64,000 bases of DNA, from NCBI RefSeq assembly GCF_002443255.2, contig NW_019211460.1:32100717-32164716 (forward strand). The letters run 5' to 3'. Position 1 is the stretch's first letter. Each line of letters begins with the position of its first letter. The stretch is from Varroa destructor. Its lineage: Eukaryota > Arthropoda > Arachnida > Mesostigmata > Varroidae. Below, piece by piece: positions 14,181 to 26,450 of the stretch. The notes beneath the pieces are model-generated. The model saw only the letters and a list, made by a program, of their open reading frames with translations, was not told where the DNA came from and did no database searches. Both the position numbers and the translations under genes were made by a program.

Positions 14181-17100
14181 TAGCGGAGTTAAGTGTTTAT
14201 TAAATAGGAACGCCGACTAGTGGCAGCCTCTTGAGATTGCCAAGGACAATATTGCGGAAAGAACGGCGCAGCATAACACAGACTTTTTAGGACCGCCGAG
14301 GTCATGCGTCAAGTCCGTATATTGGTGCTCATTGAACGTAGGAAAGTCCACACAATGTTACGTTAAACTTGAACACGTATTATCTAGCGTGTAGTCCTCA
14401 TCACGCTTGACATTTAAAATGACATAGAAGTTTTGCTATAGGTTCAGCAAATTGTATTTGTTACCCTTTTATGTATTCCTATATANNNNNNNNNNNNNNN
14501 NNNNNNNNNNNNNNNNNNNNNNNNNNNNNNNNNNNNNNNNNNNNNNNNNNNNNNNNNNNNNNNNNNNNNNNNNNNNNNNNNNNNNATATATATGTTGCAT
14601 CGTGTTGGCAACACGTCGTTAAGCTCCTTAACGTGGAACAGCTTTCATTGGCGACACAGTGAGAAAAAGCATTGGTGAACTATTTAGCGACTTGACGATT
14701 ATGGATGGCTGTGTTGCCTATGACGCTAGGCTTTTATTTAAAAAACCTGTCTGCCAGCTTCAACCAAGCGTAGCGCACTCATACTCGCCTCAAGCATTTC
14801 GCTTCGTAGATTAGAACAAGCAGTTACGGCTGGGCATAAAGTGACAACTTTTCTCTGCGCTTTGGCAGCGAAGCAACGGACGAATAAGCGACGGCGGAGA
14901 GAGGGGGCATGGAGTGCGTCCTGCTCTGTTAAGCATAGCCAACAGCTTCGTTTACGGAACAGGGTCACTTTGACGCTGCAGTCGCTACGGCCGTTTAGAG
15001 TGACTCGCTTACTCTGTGACTCGGTCCCCGTTGATTGCGACGCCAACGTCGACATCGTCTGCGTAGCTTTGCGTGCCGTATCTCTAGTTTCTTGGCTGGA
15101 GAGAATCGTGTCGCCCTAAAAAGAAAGTTCCTTGCGTGCCCTGTATGAGGCGGCTGTCTGTAAGTATGATATTACCACGGCCGTATCAGTCTGTGTGAGC
15201 GATTAAACGTTCACTTGGTTAGCCAGCCGACTCACTGGCGTTAGCTATTTCAAAGGTTAGGAGCGATAACAGGTCATTGGCTAGGGGGCATGCGCGGTAG
15301 ATACGTTACTGCTGTGCAGTGATCGTCTCCCCGACCCTTTGCCAATCGCGATCCTCGCTGCTACAATAGCAGCACAATGTTCTATAGTGACTGTAATAGA
15401 AATGATAGTAGTACATATTAAGGCACAGTAATAATAATAATAACGACTGTTTAATAGGAACTGTAGTCAGAACAGCCGCTGAATAACGTCTTAGCTTTAG
15501 CTATAGCCAATAAAGGTCGCTGCTAGTAGCGTTGATGTTCGCTCGAACACGCTACTTTTAAGGCTGTTCTGTGCTCGTTATAGCAGAGGATAAACGCCCT
15601 TTACGCGACCCTTGCTCCATTATTCCAACACACAGAAATACATGCAAGGTGGCCTACTTGCTAGGCCTTATGGCGGCCAGCGGCAACCCTCACTCTACGT
15701 GGCTACTGTAAGATTACTGCCGTTGCGACTGGCGCTGTTATAATCAACTAACGGCGAGGAGTGCGTCTGCTAAGAACCGTTGACCTACTGCCGGCTTCCG
15801 AGACCGGCTTTCCCTATTGAATGGACGTCAGCCGGTCAGTCTTTGCAAGATCTTACGAGCAGCTCATTGAAGTGTAGAGTACAGTTTATCTACGACGTCA
15901 GCACAATTTAAAGTAAGACCTACATGAAAACCCACAAAGTCAGAACTTATTACTGGCATTTCTCTTTTTCTATGGCACACACACATAATACGTTGTGAGC
16001 TACTGTTGGTAACGAGGTGCCATCCTGCCTATTAAATTGTGTTGATAGACGTCGTTTCAGTTGGATTCGATCAAACCTTATTTCCACCATCTGAAGAAAC
16101 GACTTCGACGCCAGACGCCGAAAGCAACGGCGATTCAGCATGGAAGCTAGCTGTAGAATTGCCATCAAAAATAAGAAAATTCTAACGCGTTCAATAGGTA
16201 GATGTTTACTAGACGCAGAAAGACATGTCATAAGTTTGTAGAGAACGAAACAGACCTATTGAGAGGAGTGAGTTGAACGTCTATCGAAATTCATTTGTCA
16301 TATGGCGCGTGTGACCGACTATCGTATCTTGTAACGTTTGCTTGAAGAAACGCCCCTAAGCGCAGTAGAAGTGTGAGATCATAGCAATATTGTTACAAAG
16401 GACGAAACAGGCTGCGAATCAGTGGCAAACCTTTGTGTACTTTTCGCCAACTTTTTTTCCCTACCATATACAGCCACTCTCTGCTGTGTAAATATAGTTA
16501 CAGTTATAAATCAAATATATTTATACGTTTATATAATTACGAGCCTCTGTCGAACCCTGCAACTGCACGTATCACTGCTGTATGATGCAATTATGCTCTA
16601 TCTATATTTTATAATTTTATTTGAATTGTCCAGCTAGGCCTGCACAAGTGGCCTATAAGTTTCCTCTTCTCTGGACGTCCAGTGGACTCGTTGTGTACGT
16701 ATAGATGAGTAGGGTGAAGCATAATATCTATAGTAGCTATTCGTTTTCTTGGTTTTGTTATTATCGCTGCTGGTGCGTCCTAGTAGCGTTTGCCTGTTCA
16801 CCATGAAAATTAAGTACCAACTTGTACCATTCGGCCTGGCAGAATTTCTCCACTTAAGAATACACCGCTGAGCTGCTGCCTGTACTATTAGATTATAAAC
16901 AGCGAACGCACGTAGCACCGACATGTGCACGGACTCACAAGCACGTCGCCGTCTTGCGGCATCTAGTAAACCTCGAAGGTGCGAGTCGCGTATATCTCCT
17001 GGCAGAACACGTCTGTTCTTGATATTCTTTTTAACGCGGTTCACGACGCTGCTATTAACGAAAGAGAGAATCAGTTCCAGCCGCAGTTTACCACGCTGGC

Positions 17101-17560
17101 CCGGCGTATCGTCGTACGATATACCGGATAAATTCAATGGCGAAAGCGTACGAACGTGTACACTGGTGATTTGTTAGTATACAGACAGTTGCCAGCTCAT
17201 CAGCAGAAGCTTCGAACATTCATTCATGTACTTTGGCACTTCCGTACGTCCATCTAAATCATACGGTCAAAGAAAAAGTGTAGTTCAAAGCTGCTTTCCA
17301 AATTTGGGAAGACACAGCTCTCTTTCTCTGCATTTTTGCCCATTTTTTTGTCGAATGCTTTTATATAGAAGCATGACCCTTGGCTGGCTTTAATGCCACG
17401 ACATAAATAAGATATCCCTATATTCAGGTTTATATAGAAATATGTGTACAACTCTTTGTTCAGTATGGGTATTATTTAAATGTGTACATGTATAGCAGGT
17501 ATTATTCGCATTACATTGGCATCGCGTACTGACATCTGGCATAGAAACCATACAGGTTAT
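14181..17560. other. gap-bearing sequence without recognised gene
   Basis: Holds the N gap and a (TAA)n run at about 15430-15443. A long minus-strand open frame at 16634-17137 begins at TTG, lacks an ATG for most of its length and has no recognised domain. Otherwise nothing. Confidence 0.45.
14486..14585. other. assembly gap (100 N) inside an AT repeat
   Basis: Exactly 100 N, the usual placeholder for a gap of unknown size. ATATA precedes and ATATATAT follows, so assembly broke in an (AT)n microsatellite and the true length is unknown. Confidence 0.97.
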
Positions 17561-17908
17561 GGTTCTTGTATGGGTAGTAACATTACTAGCAGAAGAAGTA
17601 GCTGCAGCAGTATCAGTAGCGGTGTATTCCGTCGATATCCGTCACTCGCGCGTTACGATCGGCGTTGCGACGTTCAGAACGTAACCGTGCGGCTTTATGT
17701 GGCACAGCTGTCACCGCACGACGGGGCCCCTGCTGCTTGCCAGATAGATGTTGCTGCGGGTTCTCGTGTTCGTTCTTCCGTCCCGTTTTGCAGATTTGAC
17801 ACGTTACTGCTGCTACTGATGGCGCCTGGCGGGCAGTTAGTGCTAGTCGCGTATGCTGCCGGTGACTTCGACTGTAGTTTGGCCTGCTTTGTTTTTTTGT
17901 CGCGTGTA

Positions 17909-17944
17909 GCTGCTGCTGCTGCTGCCGCCGCCGCCGCCGCCGCT
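17909..17944 (+). repeat. compound (GCT)5(GCC)6 triplet repeat
   Basis: Five GCT then six GCC units and a final GCT. It is the same two-part architecture as 28163-28201 and, in reverse orientation, 29552-29602. Confidence 0.95.
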
Positions 17945-18239
17945 ATTCTTCATGCTTCTCTATGTCAGCGATGGACACACTGGCGACGGTGCGGCTATGG
18001 CGACGACGATGGCCCTGGTAGCGTTATGTGATGATGCATTTGACCGCTTTGTCGGAGGCAGACGATCGTCGTTTGTATGGACTCATATATACATATATAT
18101 ATATATAGAACTGTAGTCGTTGCAACCTTCGGGGATGTTGTCGTCGTTGGTCCCATGCCACTAGCGGTCGCCTTGTGACGGCGCGTAACGTAAACGCGCT
18201 TCATTCAGTAGTACTCTTTATCCCTCTCATTCATACACG

Positions 18240-18240
<1 letters not shown>

Positions 18241-18296
<56 letters not shown>
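18241..18296 (+). repeat. (CA)28 microsatellite
   Basis: 56 bp of uninterrupted CA, the longest dinucleotide repeat in the window. Confidence 0.97.
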
Positions 18297-18301
<5 letters not shown>

Positions 18302-18790
18302 CCAGGAAAATTATATATATACGTGTATGCGTTTACTAAGTTTCCTGTTATTGTTCCTGGCGTCGTTGTTATGCCTTCGGATAATTGTGCGAGAAGACAT
18401 TCTATGATGTATATGTAGATGTGTGCACAGCATGGCATATCTCGCGCGTTCGGGACCGGTCCGCCCGTCGACGCAATTCAATTGGCGTTGGCGGCGGCGC
18501 TAACCACGGACATTTCGTGTAGCCATTTACCAGCAACGATGGCAAGAGTCTTAGTCAGTTCTCGTTCCTTATGCGGTGGTTTGCCACGAGAGTGTGGGAA
18601 GGACCCAGCCAGCAGCGATTGCCGATAATGTGGCAGATTGAAACCAATGTACAGGTAGCAGTTATCGCACAAACACCGAGGCCAATCCGACTGTGTAGAC
18701 ATGTCGACGAAGTCGAGGTCCTGCACTCATATCGTTACCAACCCCAATACCCCACCCCACCTCTGTCTCGTTCAGCCTTCTGATAGTATT

Positions 18791-19104
18791 TCTCCGTGTT
18801 GTCCATATTTGCTTTCTCATTGCTTCGACGTCTACGGCACGCTGTGCCAATCTGCCAGTGTCCCACGTGCGCCGTTCTAAATACGGGTAATCTGATCGAA
18901 ATATCCACCGTGTCGACCACGGATCCAGCAGACAGCCACGACTAAAAGCAACAGCAGTAGTAGTCGCATTTAACAGGTAGAGGGGTCTAGCGGTGGTCGA
19001 AGTTGTAGCAACATTTGTTGCTGTACGACCAGAATGGAACGACAGGTCACCGCTACGGGGCAACAACATCGGACAAAATGTGCATTCATCGTATCGTATG
19101 GACT

Positions 19105-19153
<49 letters not shown>

Positions 19154-19980
19154 TTGTGTGTGTGTTGTGAGTTATGTCGGCATGTTCTTGGAATTAGCCG
19201 GTCGACGGTTTTGTTTCATCGCTTCTACGTCAATCGCTCACTTGGCCGGCCCCTCTTTCTTCGTTGTCGATCAGTGAATAGCGAGGGTTTAATCGAACGT
19301 CCATGGCTGTGTCGATGAATGCTATTTGTTGAATTTAAACATGGCGTCTAGAAGCATTCGTCTATATAGCGAGCGTTGAGATGTATTTACACGGTACGTT
19401 CAGAGTTGTTCTGGAACGGCGAAGTGCTTGAACAGCGTAGACGATCAGACAGCTTCTTAGTTTTATATCATATAATGGCTACTTTCTACGTCTGTGTACT
19501 ATACAGTGAAATAGTACATTAAAAATTATCGTTCAGAACCACACTAATAGAGAGCTCATAGTAAAGTACATCTTCTTAGGTATAGTGCCGGTATATACAC
19601 TTAGACCTTAAGTCTCAGGTCGTTCTGCTTCAAATCCGTCCAAACCAGGATCCGCGTTCGAGTGCAGATCGTGGCCTGTTTGCATGTGGCTTAGTTAACC
19701 TAGCTAGCTATTTCGTTAGAGATATAAATCTGCGATTTCCTTCTATTTCTGTTATTATTACCATTATTATTTGCAAACCCTAACGTTTCATCTATTCTTT
19801 TGACGATTTTTACTCTAGATTTTGCTTTAAATTGTGCTCCTTTCGAAGAGTAGTATATCTATTAAGGATAAACACTTTTGCCAAAAGCAAATAGTTAGTC
19901 ATTCACCAGGAAACCAATCCGGTCAACGGACTGACAAATGTTGCATCACGGTTATCTGTAGTCTTTTTAGGAAATGTGAA
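18791..19980. other. no gene recognised; AT/GT microsatellite
   Basis: Holds the compound AT/GT repeat at 19108-19165 and otherwise unique sequence with no recognised feature. Confidence 0.45.
19108..19165 (+). repeat. compound (AT)21 and (GT)n microsatellite
   Basis: Twenty-one AT units (19108-19149) run directly into an imperfect GT repeat. Confidence 0.96.
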
Positions 19981-19994
19981 ACATTAGACACCCA

Positions 19995-20015
19995 TTGCTG
20001 CTGCTGCTGCTGCTG
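19995..20015 (+). repeat. (TGC)7 microsatellite
   Basis: Uninterrupted TGC units ending in TGGCCC. Confidence 0.92.
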
Positions 20016-21169
20016 GCCCACCTTCTTTCCTCGCATGTTGTCGCTGCGGCTAGTCATGGCCACGATCATATTGTTCCATGGTGCCATTTCCCGCTGGCTC
20101 GACTGGCCGTTGAGAAACACTGTCTGGTTACTGCTCAGCTCAGCTCGATGGCATCAACTCAGAATAAGCAACTTCCTCTGCCAATGCCGCCATAACGATT
20201 GTCTCCGTCGCTATTGCCGTCGCTGCCAGCCCCAACAGCGTACCCCCAGTAGACAAGCATCTCAAAACGACAAAGAACTCTTGCCACAGCCACAATATTC
20301 TTCTCAATGAATTTTCACTCTGCTGGCAAGTGGCTTTTCTCGTTCGCGACCATTCAAACACTAGTCGAACTGTCTTTCGTCGGTGTCCTCAGCTTGTTTT
20401 CCCTAAATGATCAGCTAGGCTAAACGGGCCTCGTGATCTCTCATTGATGTCTTTCATCTGATCTTGAGTTCTAGTCGTCGTCGCAGTAGCAGCAGCAGCA
20501 GTCTTAGACTTTGGGCGTGTTCCGTTCGATTCGATTCTATTTCATCTCATAATCTTTTTTCCTTCAGTTTGTTTGGTGCTTTGATTAGCATCGGTATTCT
20601 GGGCGTTCTGCTATTCGCCGGTCTCTAGGCCCGGGTCCCGGCTCCTTCTCACCCGTTCATGTGCCGGTGCCGGCGCCACCGGCTCGAGTCCCCAAGTGTA
20701 GTTCCCATTTCGATTTTGGGCTCGCTAGCCAACAGCCGCACAGCGACCCAGCTAGCTTTGTTGCCGGCTACGCTTGTCGTCCATTTCCACTAGTGATCTG
20801 TGTCCACTAATATCATATGTTGGTTCTGTTATGTGCACAGCTTATACGTATGTCAACGCGAACGTGTGCATAGAGAATGTGTCTACACAGGCACGATGTT
20901 GGCCTGTTCTGCACTAGTCCGTTCGCTGTTTTGCTTCAGTTTATGATTACTTCTGCTCTCTATGCCCTTAGCTCTGCAATTGCGGTCGTTGCTGCTGCTA
21001 CTATGAATAGAGGCAGCTAACTGTTGCTCTGAGGCCCCCATGAGCCTTCGGGGTCTTAGTATAGCAATCGTACTAATGCCGTTGGAAAATACTACACAAT
21101 AGCCGTAGTAGTAGTTGTCGTAGAGCATTACCAGCCATTTTAGCACCGAGAGTCCAATGCTTTTGGTGA

Positions 21170-21189
21170 TGCTGCTGCTGCTGCTGCTG
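21170..21189 (+). repeat. (TGC)n microsatellite
   Basis: Six to seven uninterrupted TGC units, ending in TGAACACG. Confidence 0.9.
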
Positions 21190-22300
21190 AACACGGTCCA
21201 AGGTCCGCGTAGCGCTGCCGCCGTAACGGTCCACGCTTGGCAGTTCTTTCTATTTTACAATTTTGAGCTTACGCTGGCTAGCTGACAACGGTGTCTATAA
21301 ATGCCGCTACTGTATGTACAGCTTCAATGGTGATTCCAAAGCCGTTTGTCTTTTCTGTTGTTTGCTTCTCGGCTCGGTCTACCTGATTGAGACGGCTGGC
21401 TGTCGGCCAGTCATGCGGTCCTCGTCCCTCTTGGGTGTTGTGCACTATGGCAGCCTGTGGTTCGAGTCAACGTACAGACCTACCTATCAACGCTATACGC
21501 TATAGTAACTGGCCTATACTCCCGACGCGGTAGCAGCAGCCAGCAAGGATTCGCTACCCATCTCTGACCCCGCATCTGCCCGGCTGGTGGCTTGTGTGTC
21601 GGCAGCTTAGCGCGCATTGATCGTAATGCTTAGTGCTCGTACTGCCATAACATAAGGAGGATGAAGAAAGCCGACTGTCTCGTCTCTCGAGAACGAGGCG
21701 ATGTCACATAATGTCGTGTAGCTGCTACCGTAGCGCTAGCAGCAGCAAGTACAGCCAACAGTCAGAAATGAACAGCAATGAAAAGATCGATTAGCTTTCC
21801 ACTGACGCGACGGCTCGTCGAGGTCCTATTTTGGTGGTGATTCACTGACTCAAGTACAAAACAAGTATATGCCTATATATCTTGTGTGAGTACGTTGCTC
21901 ATATCCGATTTTTGATTGGAACTCGCTGTCGCTTTCCGATCTAATCGCATCCTGCACTTTGATCCGGACTGAGATCTGAGCGAGTAGTGCTAAGATAAAT
22001 TTGACCCTTTGACCAAACGAAAAGATCAGCGAACGGACAACTAGCCAATTATGACCAGCTAACATCGTCGTAATATTACTGGACAAATCGTATATGATTA
22101 GCAGAGAGCGACAGAGCGACCGCGGAAGACGGCAAACGTTTCGCCTACTTCTGCATCGACTACGACGATGGCGACATTGGCAGCGGCCTACTTCGGGCTA
22201 TGCCGCCATTGTTTGACCAACCCGTTCAGCGTAGCCGCGAGGCCACCATTGGCCGGTCTGGGGATGCTACTTGTCGTTGCCAGTGCTGCCTAGCTAGGTT

Positions 22301-25300
22301 GCAACATGAACTTCCATAGTTTGTGGTTCGTTTGACAGAAACATCGATCGACCTTTTGCCTTAAACATCGTTCTATGATTACTTGATTTGATTTTCGACC
22401 TTGTATATAAGCTGGAAGGGTCAGTAAGGTCCAAAATTTTAGGTTGAGCTTAGGAAATCATTTGGAATCTTTAAGCAAGCCAATCGGGTGCACGTTGCGA
22501 ATTATACGTAAGCTATTCTTAGATAGATTCTGAAGGGAAATACGGAGCTAAACTGTGAGTAGGAAAAAATCAACTTAGGCTCCAACGCGCTTATCTGCAC
22601 TTATCTATAATTATGTTCTATTTAGTACACTTCTTCTGTGCATATTTGGGCTGTTTCTGGGTGTATATTCAGAATGCTGGAGATATTCGCTTGACCCAGA
22701 AACTGTATTTAACTTAAAACCGACTCAGGCTCTACTAGGCGGAACTATCGAAAGCTTTCTATAAACGCCGGGTCTATAGTATCTAATGTAGTTTAGGCAA
22801 TCAGGTACGTGTTTAGTTAAGTACTGTGCTTAGATACTGGCTAGATGCAGGTTGTTGCTATCTGCTGTTTACCGACGCAGCAGTTCATAAACATTACTAC
22901 CTATTACCTTGTGGCCTGCGATCATCAGAGCAAACAGATTGAATAAACGCGCTACCTTTGAAACGCCCGTCGTCGCCATAAACACTTTTCTCCGATGATC
23001 TCTTCTGTTACTAGATCAGAGTCGACTGGACCCCTCGTGTATTTTCCGTCGCCGCTGTCGGTGTCTGTTAGCAGCATGGCTGTCACCCGGGTTTAGCATG
23101 GCCTGTGGCCGTGGTACCTCCGGAGTTGGTTCTATTGTAATAGATGTGTGGTTATGGTAGGTGTGATTATATGTCCTAAGTGGAGCCGCTGTTTCATGTC
23201 GATTGGCGTAGATAACGAGTTAGAAATGTCAAAAAGGCGTTCCGTCGGTCGGAAGAGGCACTTGGAGGTTACGTGGCTATAGCACACAAGGTCGGCTAAA
23301 TTATTGAGCCCATATTATGTACATTAGCAGACGCGCATCAGAATAAAATCGACGCACTTGCTTCGCCTGCCTCACTCGCTTAGCTTCAACCCAATGAAGT
23401 CGTCGTGTGGCGCTTGGTAAAACTGGTAGCGTCTGTAGCCCAATTCAGATGACGCTCTGACCTCTGATCAATTACAGCGGAATCTCTTAGCAGTTTTCTA
23501 GGACACTCACTACTACTTGGTTAGTCAGTTAGGTCATTGTCGTGCACCCAAGGCGGTTCTGCCTGAATAATTAGTCATCTGTTGATCGCCACCATTATCA
23601 CGCAGCTGATAGCGAGTTGCGTCAGAAATGACTTATCACAGTGGCCTATGGTTCATACAACTGTTCGATTCGTTTGGCCTGTCTAACGCCCTCTCGTTCG
23701 TAATATCATCTTTTTTTTTTCGTTGTCTGCTTCTTTTGCCACAGTTGATCTGTAGACGTCAGCGATGGACCTTGTACAAGTGGTAATATGCTACATAACA
23801 AAAAAAAGAAACACAGTGCAGCCTCTATTGAGTTTGCAGTGTGCGCTACGTACCTTTTCCGTTTGTAACTTATCCCTGCTGCTGCTGCTGTTCGTTCGTT
23901 CTATACGACCAAATGGTGCGACGAACAGACGACGATCGATACTCATCCAGCTATTGCTGCTCTGTCGAAATACGTCGAACGAAAAGTACATGAAGGGACG
24001 AGCTGAGGCAAACGATTAGGCCTAGCATTCCATGTGAAGAATTTTGATGGGGTAAAGGTTGACACGGATTTAGAGAACGAAACAAAGGAAGAACGTCCAT
24101 GGCATGAATTCATGTCCTTTTGCGAACTTAACAAGAGAACCCATCAGTTGTTGTTGCCCCAGTTGTCATCGGCTACAGTGAAGCACTGCCGTGATGCCAT
24201 CACCACCGTCACCGATTGTTATCATCGTGTCAATGTGTAGAGATTAAGCGGTATCAACCGAACTTGGCGGAGCTTGTAACTGCACTTTTAAACTATGTGC
24301 TAAAATTTGGTTGATAGATATGTTCGTCGAGCGGAAACCTGACGAATTTATTCTGAGATAAACAAATTTAGAGGAAAGGCGCTTCTTGATCTCGCTTATG
24401 GTAAAATTAGAAATATCAACGCTTTACACTAAAATTCATATTCCTCAAACTTCACCGTGCTACAGGGACCCGTCGATGAGGACATTTGAAAAGGCGGCTT
24501 TAAGCGAACGTACAATACGTGAATGGTGCAAGCATTGTAAGAACGGGGATTGAAGTGGCGAACATCAGCGAAAAGGTGATCGGATATCGAGGCGCGAAGG
24601 ACAATAGCACGTTTCCGTGCTCGAGGAGGCACAGAAGCAGAGGTCGAAGCGTAAGGCCGCTGTCGGCTAAAACTAACGTTTCGCATCTAGCGTGTCTCAA
24701 AACTATAACTTAGAGACTAAAAACGCACAAACTTAGTAGACAAAAATAGCCAATAGCCACGAATTCACTTCAGGCCAGCGTGCGAATGCATGCGGTGTAT
24801 GTAATGCGTTCCACGTGCAATTTATGGAACTTCTGCTACTACGGAACGTTCGTCGAAAATGAAATAACGATTGTAACCCGCTATTTTAAGCCGCTCAAGA
24901 GACTCACAGACCGTTGGCAAAGCAAGCGAAGGCACGTGGTCTGCTTACTAGATGACAATGCCACATCTTATTAAGCAAAAAAGAGCACTCTAATGAGCAA
25001 GCATCCATTTCGAGAAGCTTACGTGTAGGAACTCGAACGGTAGACATATGGCTGTTCGGAAGCTGCTGAAACGCTGCGGCGTTGAACATAAAAGAGTATT
25101 TACAACGCGTATGAAAAATCTTTATTCTAGCCCAGCTAATTCAAAAGTTATTGAATTACACAGCCTGTCGGATTCGTTCGCAGCAGCCTAATGTATCCAT
25201 CTATCCACCTGCGCCTATACATCAGCCCGCTCTGCCGGTCTACCTTTGACATTGTCTCTGTTGCGTTGTCTTTCAGTTGGCCTTTCGCTTTCTTTTTTTT

Positions 25301-25330
25301 TTTCTTGACCACCGTCATTATCGTTCTTTC
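22301..25330. other. no gene recognised
   Basis: AT-richer unique sequence. A frame at 24034-24240 reads as a plausible peptide but has no start ATG, no splice context I trust and no known family. Confidence 0.45.
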
Positions 25331-25619
25331 ACTACGATGGCCATGGCACAACGCCAGCCGCCGCTGGTGGCGCTGCTGCTGGCGATGGCGGTCTGATTCC
25401 GTCAGCGTGAAAGAATGCGCGTTGAGTGGTTTGCCTGATGTCCATTGGCTTGTCCTTTGCAACCGGTAACAGCAGAAACGTATCTTCGACGACAATCGTC
25501 CGCCAGACGATAGTCGATTTTTCCGTCCGTCGTGTATAGTCCGACCACCGCCATAGCGACCTCTGCTGATCTTTGCCGCTGCTGATGCCGCCTTTACCGT
25601 GGACAACCGGCTACGTCTA

Positions 25620-25644
25620 GAACGAACGAACGAACGAACGAACG
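25620..25644 (+). repeat. (GAAC)6 microsatellite
   Basis: Six tandem GAAC units just after GTCTA. Confidence 0.93.
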
Positions 25645-26051
25645 CCAGCCCATCACCAGCGTCAGCAACAACATCGCCGGCGCTCTCTATAGGAGGTAAC
25701 TATTTACCGCTGGTACGATGACAACGGCCAGCACACAGTTTCAATAGGAAATTATTAATATTATTATAGACATATCTATTATAATATGACAGTAGCCAAA
25801 GTTCGAGCTGGGAATTATTTTTCGTAGAAATAGCCATAATAGTTGTTGCGGTAGTATGACGGCTGTTTCCATGATACATCGGGTACGAGAATCAGGTCGA
25901 AATGGGCGGCACGAAATGAGAGTATCACTTGATATCAGCGCCTATCTGCCTGCTTTTGTGTATGGTACGTGTCTGCTATTTAGCATCCATACGCTAAACT
26001 GAATAGAGTTAAAGAATCCATTTATTCTGGAGGATCAAAGTGTGGTTACGC

Positions 26052-26127
26052 CCAGATTCGAACCTAGACATGCCTGTGTACCTTAAACAAGTGGCCAAAC
26101 AAACACGTTACCGCTAACCATCTAGCG
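26052..26127 (-). repeat. tRNA-derived element (SINE-like or tRNA pseudogene)
   Basis: On the minus strand TGGTTAGCGGTAAC (26107-26120) resembles the D-arm/A box of a tRNA, and GGTTCGAATC (26055-26064) matches the T-arm B box. The boxes are farther apart than in a standard tRNA. The T stem pairs only partly and no clean acceptor stem closes the structure. A degenerate tRNA-derived SINE head or a tRNA pseudogene fits best. The 14-mer around the B box (26055-26068) is identical to that of the element at 45553. Confidence 0.4.
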
Positions 26128-26361
26128 CTAGAATAGCGTTACGGTAGCAAATCTGGCAAGATCTTTAGATGAACCGATAGAATTTTGAATTTCGAGCTAA
26201 TTCTCAATCGTTCTCCTGTGGGGCGCTGCGGGAACAATCTTAAAGCTCCTGTCTCCCATAAATCCCGTTGTGGGGCAGAGAGGACCATATCAACGAGGTC
26301 CTGTGGCAATTATTGATTCTTATCTTCATAATAACCCTATGGCGTCATGTGTCATCGGTAA

Positions 26362-26450
26362 GACTTGAACCAGCAATGGCCTGCATGCTTTGTTGTTTGT
26401 GAGTATTATAGTGACGTGCTCGAAAAGATACGTTCTAAACATGTGAGCCA
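26362..26450 (-). repeat. degenerate tRNA-like element
   Basis: The minus strand carries TGGCTCACATGTTTAGAACG (26431-26450), close to a tRNA D-arm/A box, and GGTTCAAGTC (26362-26371), a B-box variant. The spacing is about 60 nt, too long for a functional tRNA without an intron. It lies 300 bp from the element at 26052 in the same orientation, suggesting a small cluster of old SINE copies. Confidence 0.28.

Larger units (their letters stand above)
17561..18790. other. GC-rich patch with compound repeats
   Basis: Includes a GCT/GCC compound triplet repeat, an AT run near 18090-18106 and a long CA repeat. The + frame at 17480-18031 contains a poly-alanine run because of the GCT/GCC tract. No family recognised. 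Confidence 0.45.
19981..22300. other. GC-richer patch without recognised gene
   Basis: CTG-type triplet runs at 19995-20015, 20487-20500 and 21170-21189, and a GC palindrome at 20663-20683. Open frames are Leu/Ser/Gln-rich repeat products. Confidence 0.45.

Noticed and set aside
16374..16382. Copy of the first nine bases of bantam
   Set aside because: The match ends after nine bases and lacks the conserved GAAAGCTGA half, so it is chance.
16634..17137. Minus-strand open frame of about 167-180 codons
   Set aside because: Opens after TAA without an early ATG (TTG start). The C-terminal part is low in complexity and no family is recognised. An unsupported exon at best.
17480..18031. 183-codon frame with poly-alanine
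   Set aside because: Openness is explained by the GCT/GCC repeat. No homeodomain or other domain that usually carries poly-Ala tracts is present.
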